From the NCBI RefSeq assembly GCF_042652985.1, contig NZ_JBHSHQ010000029.1, forward strand, positions 10,594 to 74,593: a DNA stretch of 64,000 bases, read 5' to 3'. Positions 18,113-27,878 of the stretch are shown here, piece after piece. The stretch's first letter is position 1; each line of letters opens with the position of its first letter. This DNA is from Ruoffia tabacinasalis. Its GTDB lineage: Bacteria; Bacillota; Bacilli; Lactobacillales; Aerococcaceae. The position numbers were made by a program, and so were the translations under genes. The notes beneath the pieces are model-generated. The model did no database searches. It was not told where the DNA came from and saw nothing but the letters and a program-made list of their open reading frames with translations.

Positions 18113-20572
18113 TTAATTTGTTGAAGACATAAAATCATAAGGTGTAACACCATCCATATTAATCATTGGATCAATTTGGTTAATCGTCGCTTCCGTCAAT
18201 TCTAAAGGTTCTTCAATTTGTTCTTCTAACTCCATTTGAATCGCTTCTGCTTCTGGAGTTTGTTGACTCGGTTCTTCTTCTTTAGTCTGTTCTTCCGCTT
18301 CATCGTCCTCATCTTCGGACGCTTCTTTGTCAAATTGAACCATTAATAAATCCCTTAAGAAGGTTTTACGGGGTTCTTTTTCGCTTGTCACAGCTTTGTA
18401 GAAACTATCTGGATTCCCAAGCATAATTAAGCTAGACTGTGCCCGTGTAATTGCTGTATATAGGATATCCTTTTGAAGTAATCGAGAGAACATATCGACT
18501 AACGGCAAGATAACGAGTGGGTATTCACTCCCTTGCGCTTTATGAATCGATGTACAATACGCTAATGTCAGTTGATCTAAATCAGATTTCTTATATACAA
18601 GTTCAACATTATCGAAAGATACGGTGATTTCTTCTACTTTTGAAGCCGTCTCTTTCTTAAAATGTATCGACTCAATGCGTCCAATATCTCCGTTATATAC
18701 ACCATCTTCGGAGTTATTTACTAGTTGCAATACCTTATCTCCTACTCTGAAAACAGAATCAAAATGATTTATTTCACGTTTTCTCGGTTTGGGTGGATTT
18801 AATAATTCTTGCAATAAAGTATTGAGTGCATTAATGCCGGCTGGTCCTTTATACATAGGCGCGAGTACTTGTAAGTTTGTTGCATCAAAGCCTTTTTTCT
18901 TAGCCGCTACAATAATTTGTTGTACCACATGACCAATTTGTTGTGCCGGCGCTTGAATAAATGACCGATCATGTTGCTTCATTAAGAAATCATCTGGTAA
19001 AATACCTTGTCGAATCTTATGTGCCAAATCAATTATGGTACTATTTTGTGCTTGACGGTAGATTTTTTCTAAACGAAGTACGGGTAAAACATCTGATTCA
19101 ATCAAGTCACTAAAGACTTTTCCTGGTCCTACTGAAGGCAACTGGTCCTTATCCCCTACTAATACAACTTGTAAATGATATGGAATCGCTTGGACAAGCC
19201 AATTCATCAACCAAGTATCAACCATCGACATTTCATCGACAATTAGTAGTGAACCTTCTAATTCAGCTGCATAAAATTCATCAACCTGAGAATCACGATT
19301 AAAGCCAATCAGTCGATGAATGGTAGAAGCTGGTAAGCCGGTTGTTTCTTGCATTCGTTTGGCTGCTCGCCCTGTAGGTGCTGCAAGTAACACTGGATTT
19401 TCATCCACCTTTTTTGTTGCTTGTTCTAAATCATAGTCATGTAAGATTGAATGCAACAAGATAATACCTTTAATTAAAGTCGTCTTCCCAGTCCCCGGTC
19501 CACCAGTTATCACTGAAATTGGGGATTGAATGGATGTTTTCAGGGCTTGTCGTTGACTCTCATCATAATTAATTCCACTGATTTTAACGACTTCTTCAAT
19601 CGCCTCATCGATTTCATCTTCTTCAAAGCGTTCAATTTGTTCATACTGATAGTAATTATCGATTTTCTTAACAATATTTAATTCAGCATAATATAAGCTT
19701 GGTATCATTAAATTATCAACTAAACGCATTAACTGTTCGTTTTGTACGGCTAATTCTACTGCTCGTTCCAATAACTCATCAGAAATTAAGTATCTTCGGC
19801 TCGACTCTAATAATTTCCGTCCATTTTTCTTAGCCACTTCTTCAGGAACATACGTATCTCCATCGCTATTTGATAACTCTAATACAGATACATAAATCCC
19901 TGCGACAATCCGATTAATGTCTTCAGCATCAAAGTCTAATTGTTCTGCTAACTGGTCTGCTTTACTAAAGCCGATGCCATCGATATCTTCAATTAATTTA
20001 TATGGATTCTCTTTTATTACAGTAATGGTTTCACTTTCATAAGCTCGGTATATTTTATCTGATAAAGCAGGTCCAAAGCCCCATTCGCTTAATTGCATAA
20101 ATATACGCTCAGTCCCTTGATGGCGTAGTAGCCCTTCGCGTAAGTCTTCTGCTTTCGCTTTTGATAAACCTGTGACATCTTTCAAGGCATTCGAGTCTGA
20201 TATAATCGTATCAATGGCATCTTGGCCTAATTCATCAACAATGCGTTCTGCTAATACTTTCCCGATGCCTTTAAAGCGGCTACTTGATAAATAGTCAACG
20301 AGCCCTTCGTAAGATGTCGGCGCTTTTTGTTGATACCTTGTTACAGCAAACTGTTCTCCGTATTTGGGATGATTCGTTAATTTTCCAAAAAATTGATATT
20401 CCGTATCGAGATGAAGTGAAGCAAACATACCCGTAATGACTAATTCTTCATCTAACAGTAAGTCTGTTTCATCTTGATCAACGCTAATGCGGACAACTTT
20501 ATAGAAGTTCGACGGATTCTCAAAAAAAATCGCTTCTACGACACCGACAACTAACTCTTCTCCTTGAGACAT
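18113..20572 (-). CDS. recD2: RecD2-type 5'-3' DNA helicase
   Basis: 819 residues. RecD2 is the RecBC-independent RecD paralogue of Bacillota, acting in repair and fork maintenance. Layout: N-terminal OB-like domain, helix-hairpin-helix motifs (SSSRFKGIGKVLAERIVDELG; DIDGIGFSKADQLAEQL), Walker A ITGGPGTGKTTLIKGI near residue 357, Walker B LLIVDEMSMVDTWL, VVLVGDKDQLPSVGPG and C-terminal YCTSIHKAQGSEYPLVILPL and YTAITRAQ. The last ~75 residues are acidic low complexity. GGAGGTGAAG precedes the start. Confidence 0.95.
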   Translation of the reverse strand: MSQGEELVVGVVEAIFFENPSNFYKVVRISVDQDETDLLLDEELVITGMFASLHLDTEYQFFGKLTNHPKYGEQFAVTRYQQKAPTSYEGLVDYLSSSRFKGIGKVLAERIVDELGQDAIDTIISDSNALKDVTGLSKAKAEDLREGLLRHQGTERIFMQLSEWGFGPALSDKIYRAYESETITVIKENPYKLIEDIDGIGFSKADQLAEQLDFDAEDINRIVAGIYVSVLELSNSDGDTYVPEEVAKKNGRKLLESSRRYLISDELLERAVELAVQNEQLMRLVDNLMIPSLYYAELNIVKKIDNYYQYEQIERFEEDEIDEAIEEVVKISGINYDESQRQALKTSIQSPISVITGGPGTGKTTLIKGIILLHSILHDYDLEQATKKVDENPVLLAAPTGRAAKRMQETTGLPASTIHRLIGFNRDSQVDEFYAAELEGSLLIVDEMSMVDTWLMNWLVQAIPYHLQVVLVGDKDQLPSVGPGKVFSDLIESDVLPVLRLEKIYRQAQNSTIIDLAHKIRQGILPDDFLMKQHDRSFIQAPAQQIGHVVQQIIVAAKKKGFDATNLQVLAPMYKGPAGINALNTLLQELLNPPKPRKREINHFDSVFRVGDKVLQLVNNSEDGVYNGDIGRIESIHFKKETASKVEEITVSFDNVELVYKKSDLDQLTLAYCTSIHKAQGSEYPLVILPLVDMFSRLLQKDILYTAITRAQSSLIMLGNPDSFYKAVTSEKEPRKTFLRDLLMVQFDKEASEDEDDEAEEQTKEEEPSQQTPEAEAIQMELEEQIEEPLELTEATINQIDPMINMDGVTPYDFMSSTN

Positions 20573-20720
20573 TTACTTCACCTCCTTATAATTTTTCTAA
20601 CTCATGTATCATATCATAATCCGTACATGATTTTAAATCTGATTATGGTGTGGAAGATGGAATTCTGAGAGGGAATTGGTGGTTAACTGGAGGAATTTTT
20701 TAGATTTTTCTAGTTAACGT

Positions 20721-21296
20721 ATGACTAAAGATGCAGTAGTGATGGTGTCTCAGTACATTGCACATATCCAAACTATTACCTCTAGAGCGACTGATCTGAT
20801 GGAAGCAGCTGTCTTAAATCTCGGTAAAGTAGAGGCTGGTGAGCCTTTTAACATCATTGCCGAGAATGCTAAGCTTGAAGGTACCGTACGAACCTTTGAT
20901 GCTAAAACTCGTGATATCGTAGAAACAGAAATGAAGCGCTATGCTGAAAGAACCGCAACGATGTATGGTGGTACAGTTAAATTTAAGTATCATCGAGTAT
21001 TAGATCCCGTAATTAATGAAACACAAAGCGCTCAGTTAGTTCAATCAATTGCGAGAAATTCATTCGGTGAAGATTCAGTCGGAGACTTCCCACCAACAAT
21101 GGGAGGCAAAGGTTTTGGTGAGTACACGAACTATATTAATAGTGCCTTTGCGACATTCGGAACACGCAACATCTCTAAAGGCTCAGACTACCCTCACCAC
21201 CATGCTTGTTTCAATGTGGTCGAGGAATCTTTAAAAGTTAGCGCAGAATTGTATGTCCAATATGCCCTATCATATTTATATCAATATAAATTTTAA
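20721..21296 (+). pseudogene. 3' remnant of an M20 amidohydrolase
   Basis: 191 residues match only the second half of M20 aminoacylase/hippurate-hydrolase proteins (usually ~390 aa): the dimerisation domain from TKDAVVMVSQYIAHIQTITSRA, NIIAENAKLEGTVRTFD, then the final metal-ligand region FGTRN...YPHHHACFNVVEESL. The N-terminal catalytic half with the Cys-His and Glu-Glu metal ligands is missing. An in-frame TAA precedes the ATG. GGAGG lies ~25 bases upstream, too far for a clear ribosome site. It is probably a deletion remnant and cannot be an active metallopeptidase. Confidence 0.8.
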
Positions 21297-21315
21297 TTAA
21301 AGAATAGTAAAAAAA

Positions 21316-21356
21316 CACTCAAAGTTGTTCTCACACGAACTTCTTTGAGTGCTATT
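21316..21356 (+). terminator. Hairpin after the M20 remnant
   Basis: CACTCAAAG (21316-21324) / CTTTGAGTG (21343-21351), followed by CTATTTGTCTT, just past the remnant's stop. Confidence 0.6.
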
Positions 21357-21500
21357 TGTCTTATAATGGTTGTGTTCACTTAATTATTTTGAGCATGTGA
21401 TTCGAAATAATTTGAATGTCGGCGATGAAATTCTTGTTAACACTCTTTTCGAATAAAATTCAAACTGCTTAACCTTTAATAGTCGAATATATTATGGTAT

Positions 21501-21535
21501 TAAAAAAGTTCAGAGTGACCAATCACTCTGAACTT
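21501..21535 (-). terminator. Terminator of the mnmA operon
   Basis: AAGTTCAGAGTG (21507-21518) / CACTCTGAACTT (21524-21535) with a T-run on the minus strand. Confidence 0.85.
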
Positions 21536-21548
21536 CTTCATCTATTAC

Positions 21549-22673
21549 TTATACGTACTGTCTTTTTTGGCTGTTTGAGAAAGCAGCGTCAATTGTTCCG
21601 CCACCTAAACATTCGTCACCGTCATAGAAGACTACCGCTTGACCTGGCGTAATCGCACGAACAGGTTCGTTAAAGTACACTGTAGCAAAATCTGAATCAG
21701 CATCGATTTCAACTTTAACTTCAACGTCTTGTTGACGGTATCTAAATTTCGCAGTACATTCAAATGTTCCATCCACAGGTAAAGGACTAGTGAAACTTAA
21801 ATCTGATGCTTCTAAGTAATCAGAGTATAAGTTTTCGTGGTGGTATCCTTGGCCAACATATAAAGTTTGAGTTTCAGTATCTTTACCGATAACAAACCAT
21901 GGCTCGTTAGAATCTCCGCCCCCACCAATTCCTAAACCTTGGCGTTGACCAATAGTATAGTACATTAAACCTGAATGATCCCCTTTAACTTCACCGTCAA
22001 GTGTCATCATTTTACCTGGTTTGTTTGGTAAGTAATTTGATAAGAATTCTTTAAAGTTACGTTCACCAATGAAACATACTCCTGTAGAATCTTTTTTCTT
22101 AGCTGTTGCTAGGCCTGCTTTTTCAGCAATTTCACGTACTTCTGATTTTTGTAAATGACCTAGTGGGAATAAACTTCTTTGTAATTGTTCTTGTGATAAT
22201 TGGTTTAAGAAGTAAGTTTGGTCTTTATTATTATCTGCTCCACGTAATAAATGAACAGTTCCATCTAAATCACGTTTCACTTGTGCGTAGTGCCCCATTG
22301 CAACATAATCTGCACCTAAATCTAAAGCATAATCTAAGAATGCTTTAAATTTTACTTCTTTATTACACATAACATCTGGATTAGGTGTGCGTCCTTTTTT
22401 GTATTCTGATAAGAAGTACTCAAACACACGGTCCCAATATTCTTTTTCGAAGTTTACAGAATAGTAAGGAATTCCAATCTGTTCAGCTACTAAAGCCACA
22501 TCCTTATAGTCTTCTGTTGCAGTACAGACACCGAATTCATCTGTGTCATCCCAATTCTTCATAAATAACCCAATCACATCATAACCTTGCTCTTTTAATA
22601 GTAATGCTGTGACTGATGAATCCACACCGCCACTCATTCCTACGACAACTCTAGTATTGCTGTTATCTGACAT
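21549..22673 (-). CDS. mnmA: tRNA-specific 2-thiouridylase MnmA
   Basis: Puts sulfur on U34 of tRNA(Lys), tRNA(Glu) and tRNA(Gln). About 374 residues from the ATG at 22673, with AAAGGA seven bases upstream; an ATG two codons earlier is too close to that site. The PP-loop VVVGMSGGVDSSVTALLL is at the N-terminus. Catalytic cysteines are in NPDVMCNKEVKF (near 105) and STGVCFIGERNF (near 202). GDHSGLMYYTIGQRQGLGIGG is the MnmA signature. It follows the cysteine desulfurase and DUF1831 genes on the same strand, the likely sulfur source. Confidence 0.97.
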   Translation of the reverse strand: MSDNSNTRVVVGMSGGVDSSVTALLLKEQGYDVIGLFMKNWDDTDEFGVCTATEDYKDVALVAEQIGIPYYSVNFEKEYWDRVFEYFLSEYKKGRTPNPDVMCNKEVKFKAFLDYALDLGADYVAMGHYAQVKRDLDGTVHLLRGADNNKDQTYFLNQLSQEQLQRSLFPLGHLQKSEVREIAEKAGLATAKKKDSTGVCFIGERNFKEFLSNYLPNKPGKMMTLDGEVKGDHSGLMYYTIGQRQGLGIGGGGDSNEPWFVIGKDTETQTLYVGQGYHHENLYSDYLEASDLSFTSPLPVDGTFECTAKFRYRQQDVEVKVEIDADSDFATVYFNEPVRAITPGQAVVFYDGDECLGGGTIDAAFSNSQKRQYV

Positions 22674-22706
22674 TGTCATTTCCTTTCTATATATTATTCT
22701 TTATTT

Positions 22707-23042
22707 TTATTGTTCGATTAAAACATCACGGTCAATAAAGCCATCGAAGATAAAGTTTACTTTCTCAACAACCATTGCGTTGTTGTCAAGTTTAGAAATA
22801 TCTACTGTCGATAGACCTTTTTCATTGACAGTGGAGATTTTAATCCCTTTTAAGTCCTTATCTACTGTTACTTTTAATACAAGCCCTTGCTTATGTTCTG
22901 AATCCAAAGGACGTTTGTAAATATAATTACCCACCTTAGTATCTACGAAACCATTGTCACGTAATGTATAAGGACGCGCCTCTGGACTCACACTAAATTT
23001 GCGGTTGAAGCCTTTTAACTCTGCTACTTGTTTGAATGCCAT
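22707..23042 (-). CDS. DUF1831 protein linked to cysteine desulfurase
   Basis: 111 residues with the DUF1831 pattern of Lactobacillales: FSVSPEARPYTLRDNGFVDTKVGNYIYKRPLD near the N-terminus and VEKVNFIFDGFIDRDVLIEQ at the end. It overlaps the cysteine desulfurase reading frame by 19 bases and sits before mnmA, the usual neighbourhood of this family. No catalytic residues are apparent; a role in sulfur transfer is inferred from context only. Confidence 0.85.
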   Translation of the reverse strand: MAFKQVAELKGFNRKFSVSPEARPYTLRDNGFVDTKVGNYIYKRPLDSEHKQGLVLKVTVDKDLKGIKISTVNEKGLSTVDISKLDNNAMVVEKVNFIFDGFIDRDVLIEQ

Positions 23043-24193
23043 AAATCAATCTTCCCCTTTGTTATTTTCTCTAAAGTATGGATAAATTGATCGATGTCTG
23101 CTTTCGTTGTTTGGTAACCGAATGAGATTCGTAAGCTTTGACTCCAACGTTCAGATTGATTTGGATAATAAGCTTTTAATATCTCACTTTCCGTTAAACT
23201 ACCTGCCGAACATGCACTCCCGGCAGAAATATAGACACCATCTAAATCCATTTTTATTAGCATTTGACTCGCTATATTACCATTAAACCACAAATTATTA
23301 ATATATGGTACTCGATTCTTCTGATCACCATTGATTTCGTATGATATTCCAATAGAATCCAATGAAGTTAATAAATATGCTTGTAATTCTTCGAATTTTT
23401 CGAAATTCGAAGTAATATCCTTTTTAGCTAGCTCCAATGCTTTAACCATACCTAATATATAGGGTACATTCTCCGTGCCTGAGCGCATCTTCCCTTCTTG
23501 TCCACCACCGTGAAGCAAAGGTTCAAGATGGTTATGCTCCTGATAAGTCCGATAAACTAAAAAGCCGATTCCTTTTGGTCCATTGAATTTATGCGCTGAG
23601 CCTACAAAACTTGTACATTTGAGTGCTTGATAATCTAACTCCAAGTGACCAAGTGCTTGAACTGTATCAACATGGAACCAAAGCTTTTGTTCATAGGCAG
23701 CTTCACCTAATTCTTGAACTGGTAAGATTGACCCTACTTCATTATTCACGGCCATCGCAATCCACCCGATTGTCTTATCTGTCGTTGCCTCCAAGAACTG
23801 CTGGACTGTAATCTCACCTTCTTCGTTTGGTTGAATATAAGTTACATCAAAACCTTGTGTCTCAAGATACTTCGTCACATTCGTTACTGATGGATGTTCG
23901 ATTGCTGTAGTCACGATATGATGACCTTCACCAAATTCTCGCGATTTATTCGCTTGGGCAATAATCGCCCAATTGTTCGCTTCTGTTGCTCCACTTGTAA
24001 AGTATACGTCCGTTTCAGATACATTCAAAAGCTCCGCTAATTGCTTTCGCGCTTGAATCAATGCATGTTTGACTGACTTTCCAATACGATATGTACTTGA
24101 TGGATTGCCGAAGTCATTTATTAACGCATCCTGAATAACTTGTACAACTGTTGGATGAACTGGTGTTGTCGCAGCATTATCTAGATAAACCAT
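23024..24193 (-). CDS. Cysteine desulfurase (IscS/NifS-like)
   Basis: PLP enzyme that takes sulfur from cysteine as a persulfide. 389 residues: MVYLDNAATTPVHPTVVQ, FTSGATEANNWAI, HVDTVQALGHLEL, the PLP lysine in FVGSAHKFNGPKGIGFLVY, GTENVPYILGMVKAL and the mobile-loop cysteine in SAGSACSAGSLTESE. Operon with DUF1831 and mnmA suggests its main partner is tRNA thiolation, as with B. subtilis YrvO. It is divergent from rarA. Confidence 0.94.
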   Translation of the reverse strand: MVYLDNAATTPVHPTVVQVIQDALINDFGNPSSTYRIGKSVKHALIQARKQLAELLNVSETDVYFTSGATEANNWAIIAQANKSREFGEGHHIVTTAIEHPSVTNVTKYLETQGFDVTYIQPNEEGEITVQQFLEATTDKTIGWIAMAVNNEVGSILPVQELGEAAYEQKLWFHVDTVQALGHLELDYQALKCTSFVGSAHKFNGPKGIGFLVYRTYQEHNHLEPLLHGGGQEGKMRSGTENVPYILGMVKALELAKKDITSNFEKFEELQAYLLTSLDSIGISYEINGDQKNRVPYINNLWFNGNIASQMLIKMDLDGVYISAGSACSAGSLTESEILKAYYPNQSERWSQSLRISFGYQTTKADIDQFIHTLEKITKGKIDLWHSNK

Positions 24194-24354
24194 TTTAAAC
24201 CCTCCCTTCTTGTGTGTATGAATACAACTTTAACATTATAACAAAAATTTGAATATGTGCAACACATAAAGTATCCTTAATATCATTCATTGTGTATTTT
24301 TTATAATTTAATATATAATAGAAAGTACTGAAACAAACCAGAAAGGAGAATTCT

Positions 24355-25620
24355 ATGCAGCAACCTTTAGCTTTTCGGATGCGCCCTAAACATATTGATG
24401 ATGTCTTAGGACAACAACATTTAGTTGGAGAAGGTAAAATCATTCGTCGAATGGTCGATGCCCAAAGACTATCCTCTATGATATTATATGGCCCACCTGG
24501 TACTGGAAAAACAAGTATCGCCAGCGCGATCGCAGGAAGTACCAAATACGCTTTTCGTATCTTGAACGCAGCAACAGATTCCAAAAACGATATGGAAGTT
24601 GTTGTCGAAGAAGCCAAGATGTCTGGTACTGTCATTATGTTGCTCGATGAGATTCACCGCTTAAATAAAGTCAAACAAGATTACCTACTCCCCCATTTAG
24701 AAAACGGGAGAGTCATTCTAATCGGTGCCACAACAGAAAATCCTTACATCTCAATTAATCCTGCCATTCGAAGTCGTCTGCAGATTTTTGAAGTGAAGCC
24801 ACTTGCGCCAGAAGATATTAAACTTGGTCTAACACGTGCTTTAGCAGATAAGGAATCTGGGTTAGGTGAATATCAAGTCGACATCGCAGATGACATCTTG
24901 AATCATTTCTCGCATGTCACCAATGGTGATATCCGCTCATCACTTAATGCGCTGGAATTAGCTGTCTTATCGACAGCACCAGATGAGGAAAATGTGATTC
25001 ACATTACTCAAGATGTAGCAGAAGAATGCTTACAGCATAAGCGTATGACTCACGATAAAGACGGCGATGCTCATTATGATGTAATCTCTGCACTGCAAAA
25101 ATCCATTCGTGGTAGTGATGTTGATGCGGCTATGTATTATTTGGCAGTCTTATTAGAAGCGGGTGAATTAACTATTGCCTGCAGACGCCTACTGATTATT
25201 GCTTATGAAGATATTGGCTTAGGTAATCCAAGCGCAACCTCAAGAACAGTAGCTGCTGTCACTGCCGCTGAGAAAGTCGGCTTACCAGAGGCTCGCATCC
25301 CACTTGCCTTTGCAGTTGCCGATCTTGCTTTGAGTCCAAAGTCCAACACAACTTACAGAGCACTTGACGGTGCCCTATCAGATATCTCACAAGGAAATGT
25401 TGGACAAGTACCTGACCACTTACGTGACGCTCATTATGCCGGTGCAGAAAAATTAGGTCGCGGAGTAGAATATAAATACCCACATGATTATCCACATCAT
25501 TATGTTCAGCAACAATATTTACCAGATAATTTAAAACATCGTCAATACTTTGAACCAGATCCTACCGGAAAATACGAAGAAGCACTTGCTAAAATATATC
25601 AACAAATTAAACAACAATAA
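24355..25620 (+). CDS. rarA: RarA/MgsA replication-associated ATPase
   Basis: 421-residue AAA+ clamp-loader-like protein that acts at stalled replication forks. It starts PLAFRMRPKHIDDVLGQQHLVGEG, with Walker A LYGPPGTGKTSIASAIAG (about 44-61), Walker B VIMLLDEIHRLNK, sensor GATTENPYISINPAIRSRLQIFE and the C-terminal tetramerisation part (ALQKSIRGSDVDAAMYYLAVLLEAGEL, IAYEDIGLGNPSA, YKYPHDYPHHYVQQQYLPD). GAAAGGAG precedes the ATG. The 6S RNA gene follows directly, a synteny known in Bacillota. Confidence 0.96.
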   Translation: MQQPLAFRMRPKHIDDVLGQQHLVGEGKIIRRMVDAQRLSSMILYGPPGTGKTSIASAIAGSTKYAFRILNAATDSKNDMEVVVEEAKMSGTVIMLLDEIHRLNKVKQDYLLPHLENGRVILIGATTENPYISINPAIRSRLQIFEVKPLAPEDIKLGLTRALADKESGLGEYQVDIADDILNHFSHVTNGDIRSSLNALELAVLSTAPDEENVIHITQDVAEECLQHKRMTHDKDGDAHYDVISALQKSIRGSDVDAAMYYLAVLLEAGELTIACRRLLIIAYEDIGLGNPSATSRTVAAVTAAEKVGLPEARIPLAFAVADLALSPKSNTTYRALDGALSDISQGNVGQVPDHLRDAHYAGAEKLGRGVEYKYPHDYPHHYVQQQYLPDNLKHRQYFEPDPTGKYEEALAKIYQQIKQQ

Positions 25621-25680
25621 TGATACTTTGATTATCATGTAATCCTTTTCAACATTGATAATACAGCTTAGCTATTATAG

Positions 25681-25708
25681 TTGCATTTTCGAATATACGT
25701 GCTATAAT
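25681..25708 (+). promoter_or_regulatory. Promoter of 6S RNA
   Basis: TTGCAT (25681-25686), 16-bp spacer, TATAAT (25703-25708). Confidence 0.8.
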
Positions 25709-25712
25709 GTAG

Positions 25713-25940
25713 TTAATAAAGGTTCTCTGAGGTGTGCGTTGTATATATATTGTGTGGACCGAACATTTCTTTTTATCTTGGGATCCTACGATCATGTTTC
25801 TATGACAAGCCTTTTACATTTGGAAGTCAGAAAAAACTTGTGTGGAGCCCACCTGTAGTTACTTGCAGGTTCAATAACATATATGTACGAGAACGGCACC
25901 ACCGGATGCCTTTTAGTCGGCTTAACAGCCGGCTTTTTTT
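25713..25940 (+). ncRNA. ssrS: 6S RNA
   Basis: Non-coding RNA that binds sigma-A RNA polymerase by imitating an open promoter. The 5' segment GGTTCTCTGAGGTGTGCG and the 3' segment ATATGTACGAGAACGGCACC pair (GTTCTC/GAGAAC, TGTATATAT/ATATATGTA), closing the long hairpin with a large central bulge. A strong promoter lies immediately upstream and an intrinsic terminator (GTCGGCTTAACAGCCGGC plus eight T) at 25916-25940. Location right after rarA fits known Bacillota 6S genes. Exact ends are inferred. Confidence 0.88.
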
Positions 25941-26054
25941 GTGCACACTTTTATTTGGTTGTTGGGTTGGCCTCGTGTTGTTCGACGAGGCTAATTATTC
26001 GCTGTTTTTGACTTCGTAACTACTCACGAGGACACGCCCTACATTCCACCCTAA
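25941..26054. other. Intergenic stretch with a small hairpin
   Basis: Between the 6S terminator and the msrA terminator. It holds a 7-bp stem GCCTCGT (25970-25976) / ACGAGGC (25985-25991) without a T-run. No gene is seen. Confidence 0.4.
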
Positions 26055-26093
26055 CAAATAAAGCGACTTATCTAGTATCTAAATAAGTCGCTT
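26055..26093 (-). terminator. Terminator after msrA
   Basis: AAGCGACTTAT (26061-26071) / ATAAGTCGCTT (26083-26093), then TTATTTGTT on the minus strand. Confidence 0.8.
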
Positions 26094-26106
26094 AAATCAG
26101 TTTCAA

Positions 26107-26619
26107 TTAACTCGCATCGCGACCTGAGCGAATGCGGTATGCTTGATATTGTTCGGGTTGTTTTTGATAGTAATCTTGGTGGTAATCTTCAGCAGCATAA
26201 AATTCAGTTGCTTTAGTAATTTCAGTGACAATCGGTTTCTCATAACGCCCACTTTCGTTCAAAGCGGTCTTTGATGCTTCGGCTTTTGCTTTTTGATCAG
26301 CAGATAAATAGAAAATACCTGGTCGATAAGAGGAACCTCGATTAATAAATTGACCTCCAGCATCCGTTGGGTCACTAATTGTCCAATAAATATCTAATAT
26401 TTCCTTATATGTGATAATACTTGGATCGAAGACAATCTTAACTGCTTCAGTATGACCTGTCTCTCCACTACACACTTCCTCGTAAGTCGGATTAACTGTA
26501 TATCCCCCAGTATAGCCTGATGTAACTGAATGAACTCCATCCCATTGGTCAAACGGATGAACCATACACCAAAAACATCCACCAGCTAAGATTGCTGTTT
26601 CTTCTCGTTGATTTGACAT
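26107..26619 (-). CDS. msrA: Peptide methionine-S-sulfoxide reductase MsrA
   Basis: 170 residues. Reduces methionine S-sulfoxide in proteins. Catalytic motif AILAGGCFWCMVHPFDQ has the nucleophilic Cys near residue 16. VTSGYTGGYTVNPTYEEVCSGETGHTEAVKI and DYHQDYYQKQPEQYQAY are family signatures. It lies 24 bases after metQ on the same strand, so the methionine T-box upstream of metQ may also control it. Confidence 0.96.
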   Translation of the reverse strand: MSNQREETAILAGGCFWCMVHPFDQWDGVHSVTSGYTGGYTVNPTYEEVCSGETGHTEAVKIVFDPSIITYKEILDIYWTISDPTDAGGQFINRGSSYRPGIFYLSADQKAKAEASKTALNESGRYEKPIVTEITKATEFYAAEDYHQDYYQKQPEQYQAYRIRSGRDAS

Positions 26620-26643
26620 TAATATATTTTCCCTTCTGTAACT

Positions 26644-27516
26644 TTATTCCACTTCTGGTAGCGGTACTTCAAACATAGGTGTAATCTCACCATTGTAGAC
26701 TTCTAATAATTTCTCTCTAACATCATCTGTATGGTATAACTCAACTATTTTTAAGTACAATGGATTGTCTTTATTTTCTTCTAAAGTTGTGATGGTATTG
26801 ATGTACATTGGGTTTACTTTATCAACATCTTCTGCATCATTAAAGATGGCATCGTGAATAGAAAGTCCCGCATCATTAGCAAAATTCGTATTAATCAATG
26901 CTGCGTCAACATCTGGTAATGATAAAGCTGCAAAGTTAGGTTCAACTAAGACAATTTCTAAGTTTTTAGGATTCTCTGTAATATCTTCTTCATCCGCGTA
27001 AATTCCAACCTCATCATCAACTTCAATCAAGCCAGCAATTTCTAATGCAAGTAAAGAACGACCTAAAGTTGATGGATCATTAGGTAATGCGATGACGCCA
27101 TTGTCTGGAATATCTTCGACAGAATCATATTTTTCTGAATACAATCCTAGAGGCATTAATAACGTATTGGCAATAGCATAGACTGACCCATCATTATCTT
27201 CATTCCAAGATTTGATAAATGGATGGCCTTGGAAAGCACTGATCTCAATCGATCCATTTTGTAAGGCAACATTTGGCTGGTTATAATCATTGAACATAAC
27301 GATATCAAGCACAATACCTTCTTCTTCCAACGCTTTCTCAGCAATATACTCCCATAACTCAAGTGCCGTATCACTTACCGTTCCCACAATAACTGTCTCA
27401 CCATCGAATTCTTTTACTTCCTCTGCCGAAACACTTGTCAAAGCAAATTGACTAAAAACTAAACATACCCCTAAAATTAATTGAATCCATTGCTTGATTT
27501 TCTGTACTTGTTTCAT
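26644..27516 (-). CDS. metQ: MetQ/NlpA-type methionine-binding protein
   Basis: 290 residues, periplasmic-binding type II fold of the MetQ family: VIVGTVSDTALELWEYIAEKALEEEGI, FNDYNQPNVALQNGSIEISAFQGHPFIKSWNED, IALPNDPSTLGRSLLALEIAGLIEV. The N-terminus has a signal peptide ending near SVSAEE. No clean lipobox: the only Cys (LGVCLVFS) does not fit the L-x-G/A-C rule well, so membrane anchoring is unclear. No metN or metI is adjacent; the transporter core must be elsewhere or this is an orphan receptor. The T-box leader with an ATG specifier supports methionine as the ligand. Confidence 0.88.
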   Translation of the reverse strand: MKQVQKIKQWIQLILGVCLVFSQFALTSVSAEEVKEFDGETVIVGTVSDTALELWEYIAEKALEEEGIVLDIVMFNDYNQPNVALQNGSIEISAFQGHPFIKSWNEDNDGSVYAIANTLLMPLGLYSEKYDSVEDIPDNGVIALPNDPSTLGRSLLALEIAGLIEVDDEVGIYADEEDITENPKNLEIVLVEPNFAALSLPDVDAALINTNFANDAGLSIHDAIFNDAEDVDKVNPMYINTITTLEENKDNPLYLKIVELYHTDDVREKLLEVYNGEITPMFEVPLPEVE

Positions 27517-27591
27517 ATTATTTTCCCCTTTTAAATATATTTTCTACTAAAAACGATTGGCTCCTCCACTCTTAATTCATAATTTATAGAC

Positions 27592-27870
27592 AAAAAAATC
27601 CCTCCCGCCAGAGTATATCTCTAACGAAAGGGACGAAAAGTCGTGGTACCACCCAAATTTCTATTATCCTCACAAATAATAGCTCAACCAGTATCAAACA
27701 ATACTGTACACGATATCGGGTGTATCCGTTTAACCAGCGTTAACTGTTTAAACTGCTCCAAGCTCATCTTCACTTAATCTTAAACTACCCTTTTTCACCG
27801 AGCCGGGTTCTCTTTTAATCGTTAAGTCTTTAAGTTACTCTTCTCTTCAACACAGTAATCTATAAATTAT
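27592..27870 (-). promoter_or_regulatory. T-box leader of metQ-msrA (methionine)
   Basis: Minus strand carries the T-box GGGTGGTACCACGA (27641-27654). The specifier candidate is ATG (27765-27767) in GTGAAGATGAGC, downstream of an AGTA element, as expected for tRNA(Met). The terminator pairs TCCCT and AGGGA arms around 27599-27633 and is followed by seven T (27592-27598). Uncharged tRNA(Met) should allow read-through. Confidence 0.9.
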
Positions 27871-27878
27871 TTAATTAA

